From contig CAZVPF010000033.1 in NCBI GenBank assembly GCA_964628195.1, forward strand, positions 1 through 33,549: a DNA stretch of 33,549 nucleotides, read 5' to 3'. Under the pieces are notes generated by a model. The model saw only the letters and a list, made by a program, of their open reading frames with translations, was not told where the DNA came from and did no database searches. The DNA is from CAZVPF01 sp964628195 (GTDB lineage: Bacteria > Planctomycetota > Phycisphaerae > Sedimentisphaerales > Anaerohalosphaeraceae). Positions 15,677 to 23,322 of this stretch are shown in pieces (positions within the stretch are counted from its first letter, which is position 1; every line of letters starts with the position of its first letter). The translations under genes were made by a program, and so were the position numbers.

Positions 15677-15754
15677 CAATATTTTCATAAGATAGTGATA
15701 TTCGCTGATGTCGCAAAAGATTCATGTTTTGTCGCAAAATAACATAGCAATATT
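15673..15754. repeat. 11-bp direct repeat ATAGCAATATT
   Basis: ATAGCAATATT occurs at 15673-15683, overlapping the stop region of the 944-aa gene, and again at 15744-15754 within the shared upstream element. The copies are 71 bp apart and flank the two TGTCGCAAAA sites. Possibly a duplication scar or a regulatory repeat. Confidence 0.4.
15709..15739 (+). promoter_or_regulatory. TGTCGCAAAA direct repeats spaced 21 bp
   Basis: TGTCGCAAAA at 15709-15718 and again at 15730-15739 lie on the same strand and the same helix face (21-bp period), the geometry used by AraC-family activators such as AraC and XylR. The second copy is the head of the shared element that extends to AGATTA at 15759-15764. 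A single copy stands at 4343 before the first secreted paralog. Candidate binding sites of the regulator at 3032-4198. Confidence 0.45.
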
Positions 15755-15799
15755 GGGAAGATTAAGCTACGATATCTATATGAGTGAAGTTAAATATAA

Positions 15800-15820
15800 A
15801 TCTTCATGCCGTATGAAGAT
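15800..15820 (+). other. Hairpin in the leader of the PEP-CTERM gene
   Basis: A perfect 8-bp stem ATCTTCAT/ATGAAGAT with a 5-nt loop (GCCGT) lies 37 bases before the start codon. It could be an mRNA leader structure; the AT-rich sequence after it makes a terminator for the previous gene possible too. Confidence 0.4.
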
Positions 15821-15857
15821 ATATTAATTTATTGTTCTCTTTATTGGAGGAGAAATC

Positions 15858-16542
15858 ATGTTGAAGAAATGTATTTTCGGGTTTTATTGTTCTTGTTGCT
15901 GCTGTATCTGTAAATGCAGCTACACTGTATTTCAGCAACTCCGGTATCGGCTCAAAATGGGAAAACACGTCAATCTGGAACACTGGAAATTTGCCGACTT
16001 CCAGTGATGATGCAATGATTTTTAAGCCAACACCTAAATCCTGTATAATCGACGATGTAACGGGAACAGCTACAGCAGCTAACCTGTATATAGGAGCCGG
16101 TCAGGGCGCAGCGCTTCTTGAGATGCAAGACGGCGTTTTAAACGTTGGAAACAGCTTTGTGGTCGGGTACACAACCAACGATGCCGGTTGTTCGTTCGTA
16201 ATGAGCGGCGGCCAGGCTTCTGCATACAACTTCTGGATTTGCAGCAACGCTCCAAGTGCATCGGTATATCTGTCAGGTGATGCAACCCTTAATATTGGCC
16301 ATTGGGTTCTTTTTAAGAACGACTCATATATGGATCTTTCTGGAAACGCAAAGATCATTATTACCGGATTCCAGAATTTGGACCAATACATTAATTCCGG
16401 CCAGCTTACAGGCAATGGAGTTGTGGGTAACGTTGAGAAGACCTGGGATGGAACATATACTACTTATTATGCGGTACCTGAGCCTGCCACGATTACAATG
16501 ATGGTTCTCGGCGGCGCAGCTCTGATTGCAAGAAAAAAATAA
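15858..16542 (+). pseudogene. PEP-CTERM module protein with a frameshift in the signal peptide
   Basis: A GGAGG site and an ATG at 15858 start MLKKCIFGF, after which this frame becomes Cys-rich nonsense and stops. From a GGG at 15879-15881 the +1 frame continues as GFIVLVAAVSVNAATLYFSN and runs to 16542, so one extra base explains the break. The restored protein has about 227 residues: signal peptide, the shared module (SKWENTSIWNTGNLP, YIGAGQGAALLEM, FVMSGGQA, VYLSGDATLNIGH), then VPEPATITMMVLGGAALIAR and a Lys end, a classic PEP-CTERM tail (Pro-Glu-Pro, one membrane segment, basic end) for exosortase processing. It is nearly a free-standing copy of the N-terminus of the preceding 944-aa protein. 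It may be a real mutation, phase variation or a sequencing error. Confidence 0.75.
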
Positions 16543-16581
16543 CTTCGGCACGATATACTTTTTTGATTTGATCGAGCTAAA

Positions 16582-16614
16582 AAGGCCGGTCTGTGTAATT
16601 CATGGGCCGGCCTT
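16582..16614 (+). terminator. Terminator-like hairpin after the PEP-CTERM gene
   Basis: A perfect 8-bp stem AAGGCCGG (16582-16589) / CCGGCCTT (16607-16614) with a 17-nt loop is followed by TATTATA. It lies 40 bases past the stop and 49 bases before the next gene. The T-run is short, so it may be a partial terminator or an mRNA end stabiliser inside the operon. Confidence 0.5.
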
Positions 16615-16662
16615 ATTATAAAGATTCGTTTCTATATAATAATTTGTAGTTAAGGAATTATA

Positions 16663-17727
16663 ATGTCTTTCAAAGATGGATGGGCGGCATTGAACCTTGA
16701 AATGCCTCCAAGAGTTCCCAGGACCGAGTATTCTGCGGAAAGTCATTGGCAGTTGATTAAAAGCGTGACGGGTATTGAGGTTGATGACAAGTCCGCCGAA
16801 GAACAGGAAATCGAAGCAAGAAAAGCCTTTTACAAAGCATGGAATTACGACCTTTACTGGATGATCTGGCCCCATACTGTTCATGATATTTACGCTGAGA
16901 AAAATACTTCCATGGGACACGCCTCTTACTCCGAAAGCGGAGGCGACTTTGACGCCAAGATTAATTGCCCATTTTCCAGCCCTGAACAAGTTCTTGATTT
17001 CGATCCCTGGCAGGAGTATTCAAAGCCTTCTCAAAAAGAACTTTCAAAAGAATTTGAAAAACATTACACAAATGAATGCAAAAATAATCCTGACGGCGTG
17101 AGCATGACAGGAATTTATGCATCCCTCGTTTCGGGCTTGATAGAGATATTCGGCTGGGATATGATGTTGCTGGCTTTGGGCACAGACCCGGTTCGTTTTG
17201 GTGAAATGACCAACCGACTCGCACTCTGGGTAAAACAGTATTTTGATGCCCTCGCCGCAGCCGATGTGCCGGTGGTCATGATCCATGACGACATTTGCTG
17301 GACCTCGGGCCCGTTTTGCAGCCCGGATTGGTACCGACAGTACGTGTTTCCCAATCACAAAATGCTTTTCGAACCTTTGATTGACAGCGGCAAAAAGGTT
17401 CTTTACACCAGTGACGGTAATTATACCATGTTTATTGATGATATCGCCCGTTGCGGTGTTCATGGTTTTGTCTGCGAGCCCGTTACGGATATGTCATATA
17501 TCGCGGAAAAATACGGCAGGACGCATGTATTTGTCGGCAACGCTGATACGAAAGTTCTCCTGCATGGCACCAGAGAAGAAATTGAAAATGAGGTAAAGAG
17601 ATGCATGGATATTGGCAAGAATTGCCCGGGTTATTTCATTGCTGTTGGCAACCATATACCTCCAAATACGCCCGTTGAAAATGCTGTTTTCTATAATGAG
17701 CTTGTAAATAGATTAGGGATTCGCTGA
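16663..17727 (+). CDS. Uroporphyrinogen-decarboxylase-like protein (URO-D superfamily)
   Basis: 354 aa, cytoplasmic, AAGGA site upstream. The URO-D/methyltransferase barrel is recognisable from YASLVSGLIEIFGWDMMLLAL (positions about 152-172), MIHDDICWTSGPFCSP (206-221), YTSDGNYTMFIDDIARCGVH (248-267), FVGNADTKVLLHGTREEIEN (290-309) and GNHIPPNTPVEN (329-340). The HxC...C zinc ligands of corrinoid methyltransferases (MtaA type) are not seen: the HxCGN position reads TSDGN and the late GC-I-P position reads GNHIPP. It is therefore neither a canonical heme enzyme in this setting nor a typical methyltransferase. Such proteins recur in PVC sugar loci, but their reaction is unknown; a role on methylated or modified sugars is only a guess. 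Confidence 0.75.
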   Translation: MSFKDGWAALNLEMPPRVPRTEYSAESHWQLIKSVTGIEVDDKSAEEQEIEARKAFYKAWNYDLYWMIWPHTVHDIYAEKNTSMGHASYSESGGDFDAKINCPFSSPEQVLDFDPWQEYSKPSQKELSKEFEKHYTNECKNNPDGVSMTGIYASLVSGLIEIFGWDMMLLALGTDPVRFGEMTNRLALWVKQYFDALAAADVPVVMIHDDICWTSGPFCSPDWYRQYVFPNHKMLFEPLIDSGKKVLYTSDGNYTMFIDDIARCGVHGFVCEPVTDMSYIAEKYGRTHVFVGNADTKVLLHGTREEIENEVKRCMDIGKNCPGYFIAVGNHIPPNTPVENAVFYNELVNRLGIR

Positions 17728-17755
17728 AATAACATTAAAATGAAAGGATTTCATT

Positions 17756-19570
17756 ATGCTTCGGTTTTTCTTATTAGTTGCTGTATTTCTGCCGCCCGGC
17801 TTTTCGTATGCTTCAGACATTTACGTTGACGTTAATAATGGAAGTGACAGTTATCCCGGCACAAGAGAACAGCCATTTAAGACAATAGCAGTTGCCCAAA
17901 AAGCGGTGCAGTCTTTAATTTCCAAAGGTCTTGATGAGAATGTCACGGTCTATATTCTTCCGGGGCAGTATAAACTTCAGGAGCCTTTGCGTTTTGACCA
18001 GAAAGACAGCGGTACGAACGTACATTCGGTAAGATACATGGCTTACGGCAATGAAAAACCGCTGATACATGGCGGCATGGAGATCGCCGGCTTTGAACCT
18101 GCTGGGAACAATCTTTGGCAGGCTGCGATTCCGCAAGTCAAAGCCGGAAAGGTATGGTTCCGTTCTCTTTTTAAGGATGGGATAAGACAGACAAGAAGCA
18201 GGTGGCCGAATGAAAAGTGCATCACCCTTAAAAGCGTAAGTGAAGACTGGAAAAGTTTTGAGTTCAAAGAACCGCTGCCTGATAATTATAAAGGCCAGGC
18301 GACAAGTGAACTGATAATGATTCAAAACTGGTCAACCAGCCGAAGCCTTGTCGATGGGCTCGAAAACGGCGTTCTTAAAACCCATACCGCCCATGGCAGA
18401 CAGCAGCACCCCTGGACCAGCGCAAGCATCGGCAAACACGCCTGGCTGGAGCATTCGAAGACGTTTGTCGACACGCCCGGCGAATGGTATCTCGAAAAGG
18501 AAACCGGCGTGCTTACTTGCATGTCAGCCGAGGGGGAAAATCCTAACGAGAGTCAATTTATTGTCCCCTTGCTCGAAAAGCTCGTTATTGTCGAGGGAAG
18601 CAGAGAAAACCCCGTAGTTAATCTCCACTTTGAAAATCTGAAATTCGCCCATTCAGCCTGGCTTCTGCCGGAAATTGGCTTTCTTGGTATTCAGGGCGGT
18701 TACTATGGATACGAGCCGCGCGATGAACCGAAAGTGCCGGCAATGGTCCCGCCAGCGGCGATAGAGTTTAAATATACCGAAAATTGCGGCATAAAAGATT
18801 GCCGAATTTACGGAACCGGGGCAAGCGGTGTCGGCATAGGCGCAGGTTGCACTGAAAACCGCATCATCGGCTGTCGACTTTACGATATAGGCATAACGGG
18901 CATTTCAATTGGCCATCGCACAAAGCCGCTCGATCAGCTTGACGCCGACTGGGACGATCCGAAACAGGTTCCGGTAAATAATTTTGTCGAAAACAACTAC
19001 CTCACCAACTGCGGCAGTGTTTATTATGACGGAGTGGGAATCTTTACGGCCTTTACGGACGGCACTCGAATACGTCATAACCTGCTGCACGACTTGCCTT
19101 ACGTGGGAATCAGTGTCGGTTACAAATGGATATCTTTGCCTACAAGCATGAAAAACTGCATTGTGGAATATAACCGGGTTTACAATGTGATACAGCGTGT
19201 CTCCGACGCCGGCGGAATATACACCCTCGGATTGCAGCCGGGCACACGAATACAAGGCAATGTCGTTTACAACATAGGCAAATGGGAATACGCCACACCT
19301 ACGCTGCATGACTGGGCAAACAATGCATTTTTCTTCGACGCAGGCAGCAAGGGCTTCACAGTTTCAGAAAATGTTGTATTCAACGCCGGCCCACGACCTG
19401 TAAGATTCAACACAAACGCCTCTATCGGCGGCAGCGCTAATGCCAAAGAGGGCATCTCATGGTATAATAACTTCCTTGATACAGATATTGAAGACCCGGC
19501 TTTTCCATGGGCAATTGCAGCCCGCGCAGGCCTGACACCTGCTTATAAGCATCTGATAATTGAAAATTAA
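17756..19570 (+). CDS. Secreted right-handed beta-helix protein (GH141-like), copy 2
   Basis: 604 aa with a signal peptide (residues 1-20, cleavage near SYAS-D) and AAAGGA upstream. Residues 21-110 hold the conserved entry DIYVDVNNGSDSYPGTREQP, then VTVYILPGQYKL and DSGTNVHSVRYMAYGNEKP. Later come NWSTSR, DTPGEWYLEKETGVL, a run of beta-helix rungs with TGASGVGIGAGCTENR and GVGIFTAFTDGT, and D484-A-G-G-I-Y (484-489), which aligns with the D-x-G-G motif of the other three beta-helix proteins. It lacks the N-terminal module and any dockerin or PEP-CTERM tail, so it is probably periplasmic or freely secreted. It is likely a glycoside hydrolase or lyase; no residue proves which. Confidence 0.78.
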   Translation: MLRFFLLVAVFLPPGFSYASDIYVDVNNGSDSYPGTREQPFKTIAVAQKAVQSLISKGLDENVTVYILPGQYKLQEPLRFDQKDSGTNVHSVRYMAYGNEKPLIHGGMEIAGFEPAGNNLWQAAIPQVKAGKVWFRSLFKDGIRQTRSRWPNEKCITLKSVSEDWKSFEFKEPLPDNYKGQATSELIMIQNWSTSRSLVDGLENGVLKTHTAHGRQQHPWTSASIGKHAWLEHSKTFVDTPGEWYLEKETGVLTCMSAEGENPNESQFIVPLLEKLVIVEGSRENPVVNLHFENLKFAHSAWLLPEIGFLGIQGGYYGYEPRDEPKVPAMVPPAAIEFKYTENCGIKDCRIYGTGASGVGIGAGCTENRIIGCRLYDIGITGISIGHRTKPLDQLDADWDDPKQVPVNNFVENNYLTNCGSVYYDGVGIFTAFTDGTRIRHNLLHDLPYVGISVGYKWISLPTSMKNCIVEYNRVYNVIQRVSDAGGIYTLGLQPGTRIQGNVVYNIGKWEYATPTLHDWANNAFFFDAGSKGFTVSENVVFNAGPRPVRFNTNASIGGSANAKEGISWYNNFLDTDIEDPAFPWAIAARAGLTPAYKHLIIEN

Positions 19571-19585
19571 TGGGAGAAAAATTAA

Positions 19586-21568
19586 ATGCAAAGAATCCTT
19601 AACGCAAATGTATTAATTACCCTGATATTAATTTGCACATCCGTCTGCTCTGCCGGCAGCACGCCGCTGATCAAAGGTGATTTTTATGTTTCACCCGACG
19701 GCAGTGACACAAATCCCGGCACAAAGGAAAACCCCTTTAAAACTGTCACAAGAGCACGTGACGCCCTGAGGCCGTTAATTGCACAAGGGCTGGACAGTGA
19801 CAAAACAGTCTATATTCGAGGCGGGACATATAACATCGCTCAGCCGATGGAATTTGACCTGCGCGACAGCGGCACTTCGCAATACAGCATTACATACAGC
19901 GGCTATCCCGGCGAAAGGGTTGTAATAGACGGGTCAAAGAAAATAACCGACTGGAAACTTGATAGAACGAATAACAGTCTTTACGCAATTATTCCCGAAA
20001 TTAAATCCGGAACATGGAGTTTCAAACAGCTCTATAAAAACGGTAATCCTGTACCGGTTACAAGGCTGCCTGAGAAGGGGTTTTTCAGAAAAGAAAAGGC
20101 TGTTAATAACGTCAATGCAATACAGTTTTATGACAGTGACCTGGAAAGTGAATATGACTACAGCCATGCTGAGCTGATTTTTATACATGACTGGTCTATA
20201 TCAAGGTCGCCGATCAAATCAGTGGATTTTGACACTCGGGTCCTTACCACCAAATATGACGCAGCGTTTGATAAATGGTGGTTTAAGTTGGGAAGATTTC
20301 CTCACCAGCCTTATGCAGTTGAGAATGTTCTTGATTTTTCTCAGCCCGGACACTGGTCAATTAACTATGATAAAGGCACAGTTAGATATTTTCTTCTACC
20401 GAAGGACCAGGGCAAAAAACATGAGTTTACCGTTCCGTTCGCGGAGCATTTTATTGTTGTAAGCGGTCAGCCGGATAAAGACCTTTATGTTCAGAATCTT
20501 CATTTTAAGGACATCGAGTTTCAGTTCGCCAACTGGGTTCCGGAGAAAAACCATTTCCTGGAAGCACAGGCAAACTTTTATGTTTCTGAAAAGACCGATC
20601 AGATTCCTGTAGAAGATGAAGAAACTTCCAATGCCCAGGTATGGAAAAGGATACCTGCAAGTATTGAGTTCACTGCCTGTAAGAATTGCAGCCTGGAAAG
20701 AGTTAAGATTTCAAATATTTCTCAGGCAGGGATTTCATTCGCAAGACAGTGTTATAATAATTCAATCAATTCATGTCACCTGATTGACATTGCCGGCAAT
20801 GGAATTATGGTCGGTGAAAACGAGAATAATCGTTTGATCGATGGGCAGCTATGGTGGAAAAAGTCCCCCCAGCAGGCCACTGCCGAAAACCACATAACCA
20901 ACAACCTGATTGAAAAATGCGGCCGGGTCTATCTTGGCGCTGTGGGGATATGGATGGGATTATCCAGCGATAATTTAGTGGCTCACAACCTTATCAGGGA
21001 CCTTCCGTACTCGGGTGTCTCAAGTGGATGGCTTTGGTCGAGCAAGGTATCACCGTGCAAAGGCAATATCATAGAATACAATCATGTTTATAATGTCCTG
21101 GAATTGCTTAACGATGGCGGCGCTTTTTATTTTCTCGGCAGGCAGGATGGGGCCGTTTGCAGGGGCAACCTGATTCATGATATTTCTGAATGTGAATTTT
21201 CCCCACACCCCCTTAATAACGCAATCAGGTGGGACTGTGGAGGCGCTGGTGTTTTAGTCGAGTACAATTTTGTATATAATATCCAAAATCCTTTAATGCA
21301 ATTTAACCGAGAATCCAGGAATAATTGGGTACAGAACAATATCTTTATCATAAAACAGGATCAACGAACAGTTAATTACAGCGCGAATAAAACACAGCAA
21401 GAAAAAGACGCGCTTGTCAGTATGGCCAATGAAAATAACAGGATTTGCAGTACTGACCCTCAAAATGTGGAGTTCAAAAACTACCTTAACTATTATAGAA
21501 TCAAAACCGGCCCCGAAGTAGATGCACTGCACTGGCTTGGCCTTTGGGATATGGAGGTTGAAAAGTGA
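19586..21568 (+). CDS. Secreted right-handed beta-helix protein (GH141-like), copy 3
   Basis: 660 aa, 15 nt after the previous gene with GGGAG upstream, so co-transcribed. Signal peptide residues 1-23. The entry FYVSPDGSDTNPGTKENPFK, KTVYIRGGTYNI and DSGTSQYSITYSGYPGERVV is the cleanest match in the window to the GH141-like start. Other shared marks are HDWSISRSPI, PGHWSINYDKGTV, AGISFARQCYNNSI, GAVGIWMGL, LPYSGVSSGW and D510-G-G-A-F-Y. It carries an insertion of about 30 acidic residues near 322-352 not seen in copy 2. The last 4 bases overlap the next sulfatase start, suggesting translational coupling and matched amounts of both enzymes. Confidence 0.78.
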   Translation: MQRILNANVLITLILICTSVCSAGSTPLIKGDFYVSPDGSDTNPGTKENPFKTVTRARDALRPLIAQGLDSDKTVYIRGGTYNIAQPMEFDLRDSGTSQYSITYSGYPGERVVIDGSKKITDWKLDRTNNSLYAIIPEIKSGTWSFKQLYKNGNPVPVTRLPEKGFFRKEKAVNNVNAIQFYDSDLESEYDYSHAELIFIHDWSISRSPIKSVDFDTRVLTTKYDAAFDKWWFKLGRFPHQPYAVENVLDFSQPGHWSINYDKGTVRYFLLPKDQGKKHEFTVPFAEHFIVVSGQPDKDLYVQNLHFKDIEFQFANWVPEKNHFLEAQANFYVSEKTDQIPVEDEETSNAQVWKRIPASIEFTACKNCSLERVKISNISQAGISFARQCYNNSINSCHLIDIAGNGIMVGENENNRLIDGQLWWKKSPQQATAENHITNNLIEKCGRVYLGAVGIWMGLSSDNLVAHNLIRDLPYSGVSSGWLWSSKVSPCKGNIIEYNHVYNVLELLNDGGAFYFLGRQDGAVCRGNLIHDISECEFSPHPLNNAIRWDCGGAGVLVEYNFVYNIQNPLMQFNRESRNNWVQNNIFIIKQDQRTVNYSANKTQQEKDALVSMANENNRICSTDPQNVEFKNYLNYYRIKTGPEVDALHWLGLWDMEVEK

Positions 21569-23322
21569 AAAACAGTTACGGCCGAAGGGATTTTCTAAAA
21601 AAAACAGCTGCCGCCGGAATTACAGCTTTTGCTGCATCTATATCTACAGGCTGCAGTGAAATAAAGCAAACAAACAAATTTTGTAAAAGTAAACGGCCCA
21701 ATATTTTATTAGTGGTCACCGACGACCAGGGAATGGGAGACCTTGGCTGGACCGGCAATAAAGTATTAAAAACGCCATACCTTGACCGTTTCGCTCTCGA
21801 AAGCACAAGGCTTAATAATTTTATAGTGTCTCCTCTATGTGCCCCAACCAGGGCTTCCCTTATGACCGGCAGGTATAATTACAGAACCGGAGTATGGGAT
21901 ACGTGGATGGGCCGAATGGCAATGCACAGCGAAGAAGTAACTGTCGCTCAGGTTTTGCAGGATAACGGCTACGCGACCGGGATATTTGGCAAGTGGCACC
22001 TTGGAGATAATGTTCCCATGAGGCCTCAGGACAAAGGTTTTCAGGAAACTATGCTCTGGATTGGCGGAGGAAGATTCAGCCCAAAAATGGAAAAAAATGG
22101 CCAGATTAATGACACTGAAGGTTTCATCGACGACATTTGCACTGATGCCGCGATTGATTTTATAGAGCGAAATAAAGACAGGCCGTTCTTTGCTTATGTG
22201 CCGTTTTTCATGCCTCACGACCATGCTAAGCCTCAGGCCCCGGAAAAGTATCTCGATATGTATAAAGATACTGCCGGCCTGCACCCGGGGGATGAAGAAG
22301 TCTATGCGATGGTCTCAAAACTTGATGACAACTTCGGCAGGCTGCTTCGAAAACTCAAACAACTCGGCATTGAGGACAACACTCTTGTAATTTTCTTATC
22401 GGATAACGGTCCACTGACGGATTCGCCCGACCTTGTAAGCATGCCGGAAATACTTGCCTGTCGAACTCATGACTACGGTTATCGTTACAATGCAGGTCTC
22501 AGAGGCGGCAAGACCAACGTTTACGAAGGCGGCATAAAGGTTCCCTGTTTCGTAAGGTGGCCGGGCAGAATAAACGCCGACTGCGACCAACCGGCCATGT
22601 GTGCTCATATCGATATTATGCCTACCCTTTTAAGCATAGCAGGTATAGATAGCTGGAAAGGCGCGCCTGTCGACGGTGTTGACCTGACAGGCTTGCTTGT
22701 TAATGCAGAAAAATTGCCGGAAAGAGCTGTGATCATACAATCGGACAGGGTTGAGAAACCTCGCCCGTGGCACAACGCCTGTGTAAGAGAAAAACGATGG
22801 AAGCTTATAGATAACCGTGAACTTTACGACCTTGAAAACGATCCCGCAGAAACCAGGAACCTTTACCAGGAGCACCCGGAAATTGTAGAGCGATTAAGGA
22901 ATATGTACGAAAACTGGTTTACAGATGTAACTGACGGCGACCCTTTTGTACCGGGATACACCATCATAGGTTCCCCAAGACAAAAAGCTGTCAGGTTCAG
23001 TATTTATCACCACCATTCCGTAGGGTTCCCTCTCAAGGTCATATCTAAAGGTCCTTACAGGATAACGGTTGAGGGAGTACAAAATGAGTTATTTAATGAA
23101 TCATCAAAAATGCAGCTTATTTTCAATGACAAAACCTTTACCTCCGACAAAATTGATACTGATGAGAACATCACCTTTGAAAATGTAACACTTCCCTTAG
23201 GACTCTACAACTCCGATATAAAAATACTTGGACATAAGAAAATGTCAAAAATGTACTACGGCAACGAGGATTTTGGATATAGGACGATTGTGATAGAACT
23301 TTTACAGGATACAAATGGATAG
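21565..23322 (+). CDS. Exported FGly sulfatase (S1 type) 3 with extra C-terminal domain
   Basis: 585 aa, GTG start inside the GTGA overlap with the previous gene. The twin-arginine motif RRDFLKK (7-13) precedes a hydrophobic stretch ending ISTGC (C30, lipobox-like). Catalytic marks: D53-D54 (VVTDDQGMGDLGW), CAPTR (92-96, C92 to formylglycine) with ASLMTGR, FGKWHLG (K143, H145), FMPHDH near 215-220 and D280-N281. The core ends near residue 455; about 130 further residues (from DGDPFVPGYTI, rich in beta strands) form an extra C-terminal domain absent from the other two sulfatases. It overlaps the transporter gene by 8 bases. Sugar sulfate esterase; position specificity unknown. Confidence 0.92.
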   Translation: MKNSYGRRDFLKKTAAAGITAFAASISTGCSEIKQTNKFCKSKRPNILLVVTDDQGMGDLGWTGNKVLKTPYLDRFALESTRLNNFIVSPLCAPTRASLMTGRYNYRTGVWDTWMGRMAMHSEEVTVAQVLQDNGYATGIFGKWHLGDNVPMRPQDKGFQETMLWIGGGRFSPKMEKNGQINDTEGFIDDICTDAAIDFIERNKDRPFFAYVPFFMPHDHAKPQAPEKYLDMYKDTAGLHPGDEEVYAMVSKLDDNFGRLLRKLKQLGIEDNTLVIFLSDNGPLTDSPDLVSMPEILACRTHDYGYRYNAGLRGGKTNVYEGGIKVPCFVRWPGRINADCDQPAMCAHIDIMPTLLSIAGIDSWKGAPVDGVDLTGLLVNAEKLPERAVIIQSDRVEKPRPWHNACVREKRWKLIDNRELYDLENDPAETRNLYQEHPEIVERLRNMYENWFTDVTDGDPFVPGYTIIGSPRQKAVRFSIYHHHSVGFPLKVISKGPYRITVEGVQNELFNESSKMQLIFNDKTFTSDKIDTDENITFENVTLPLGLYNSDIKILGHKKMSKMYYGNEDFGYRTIVIELLQDTNG

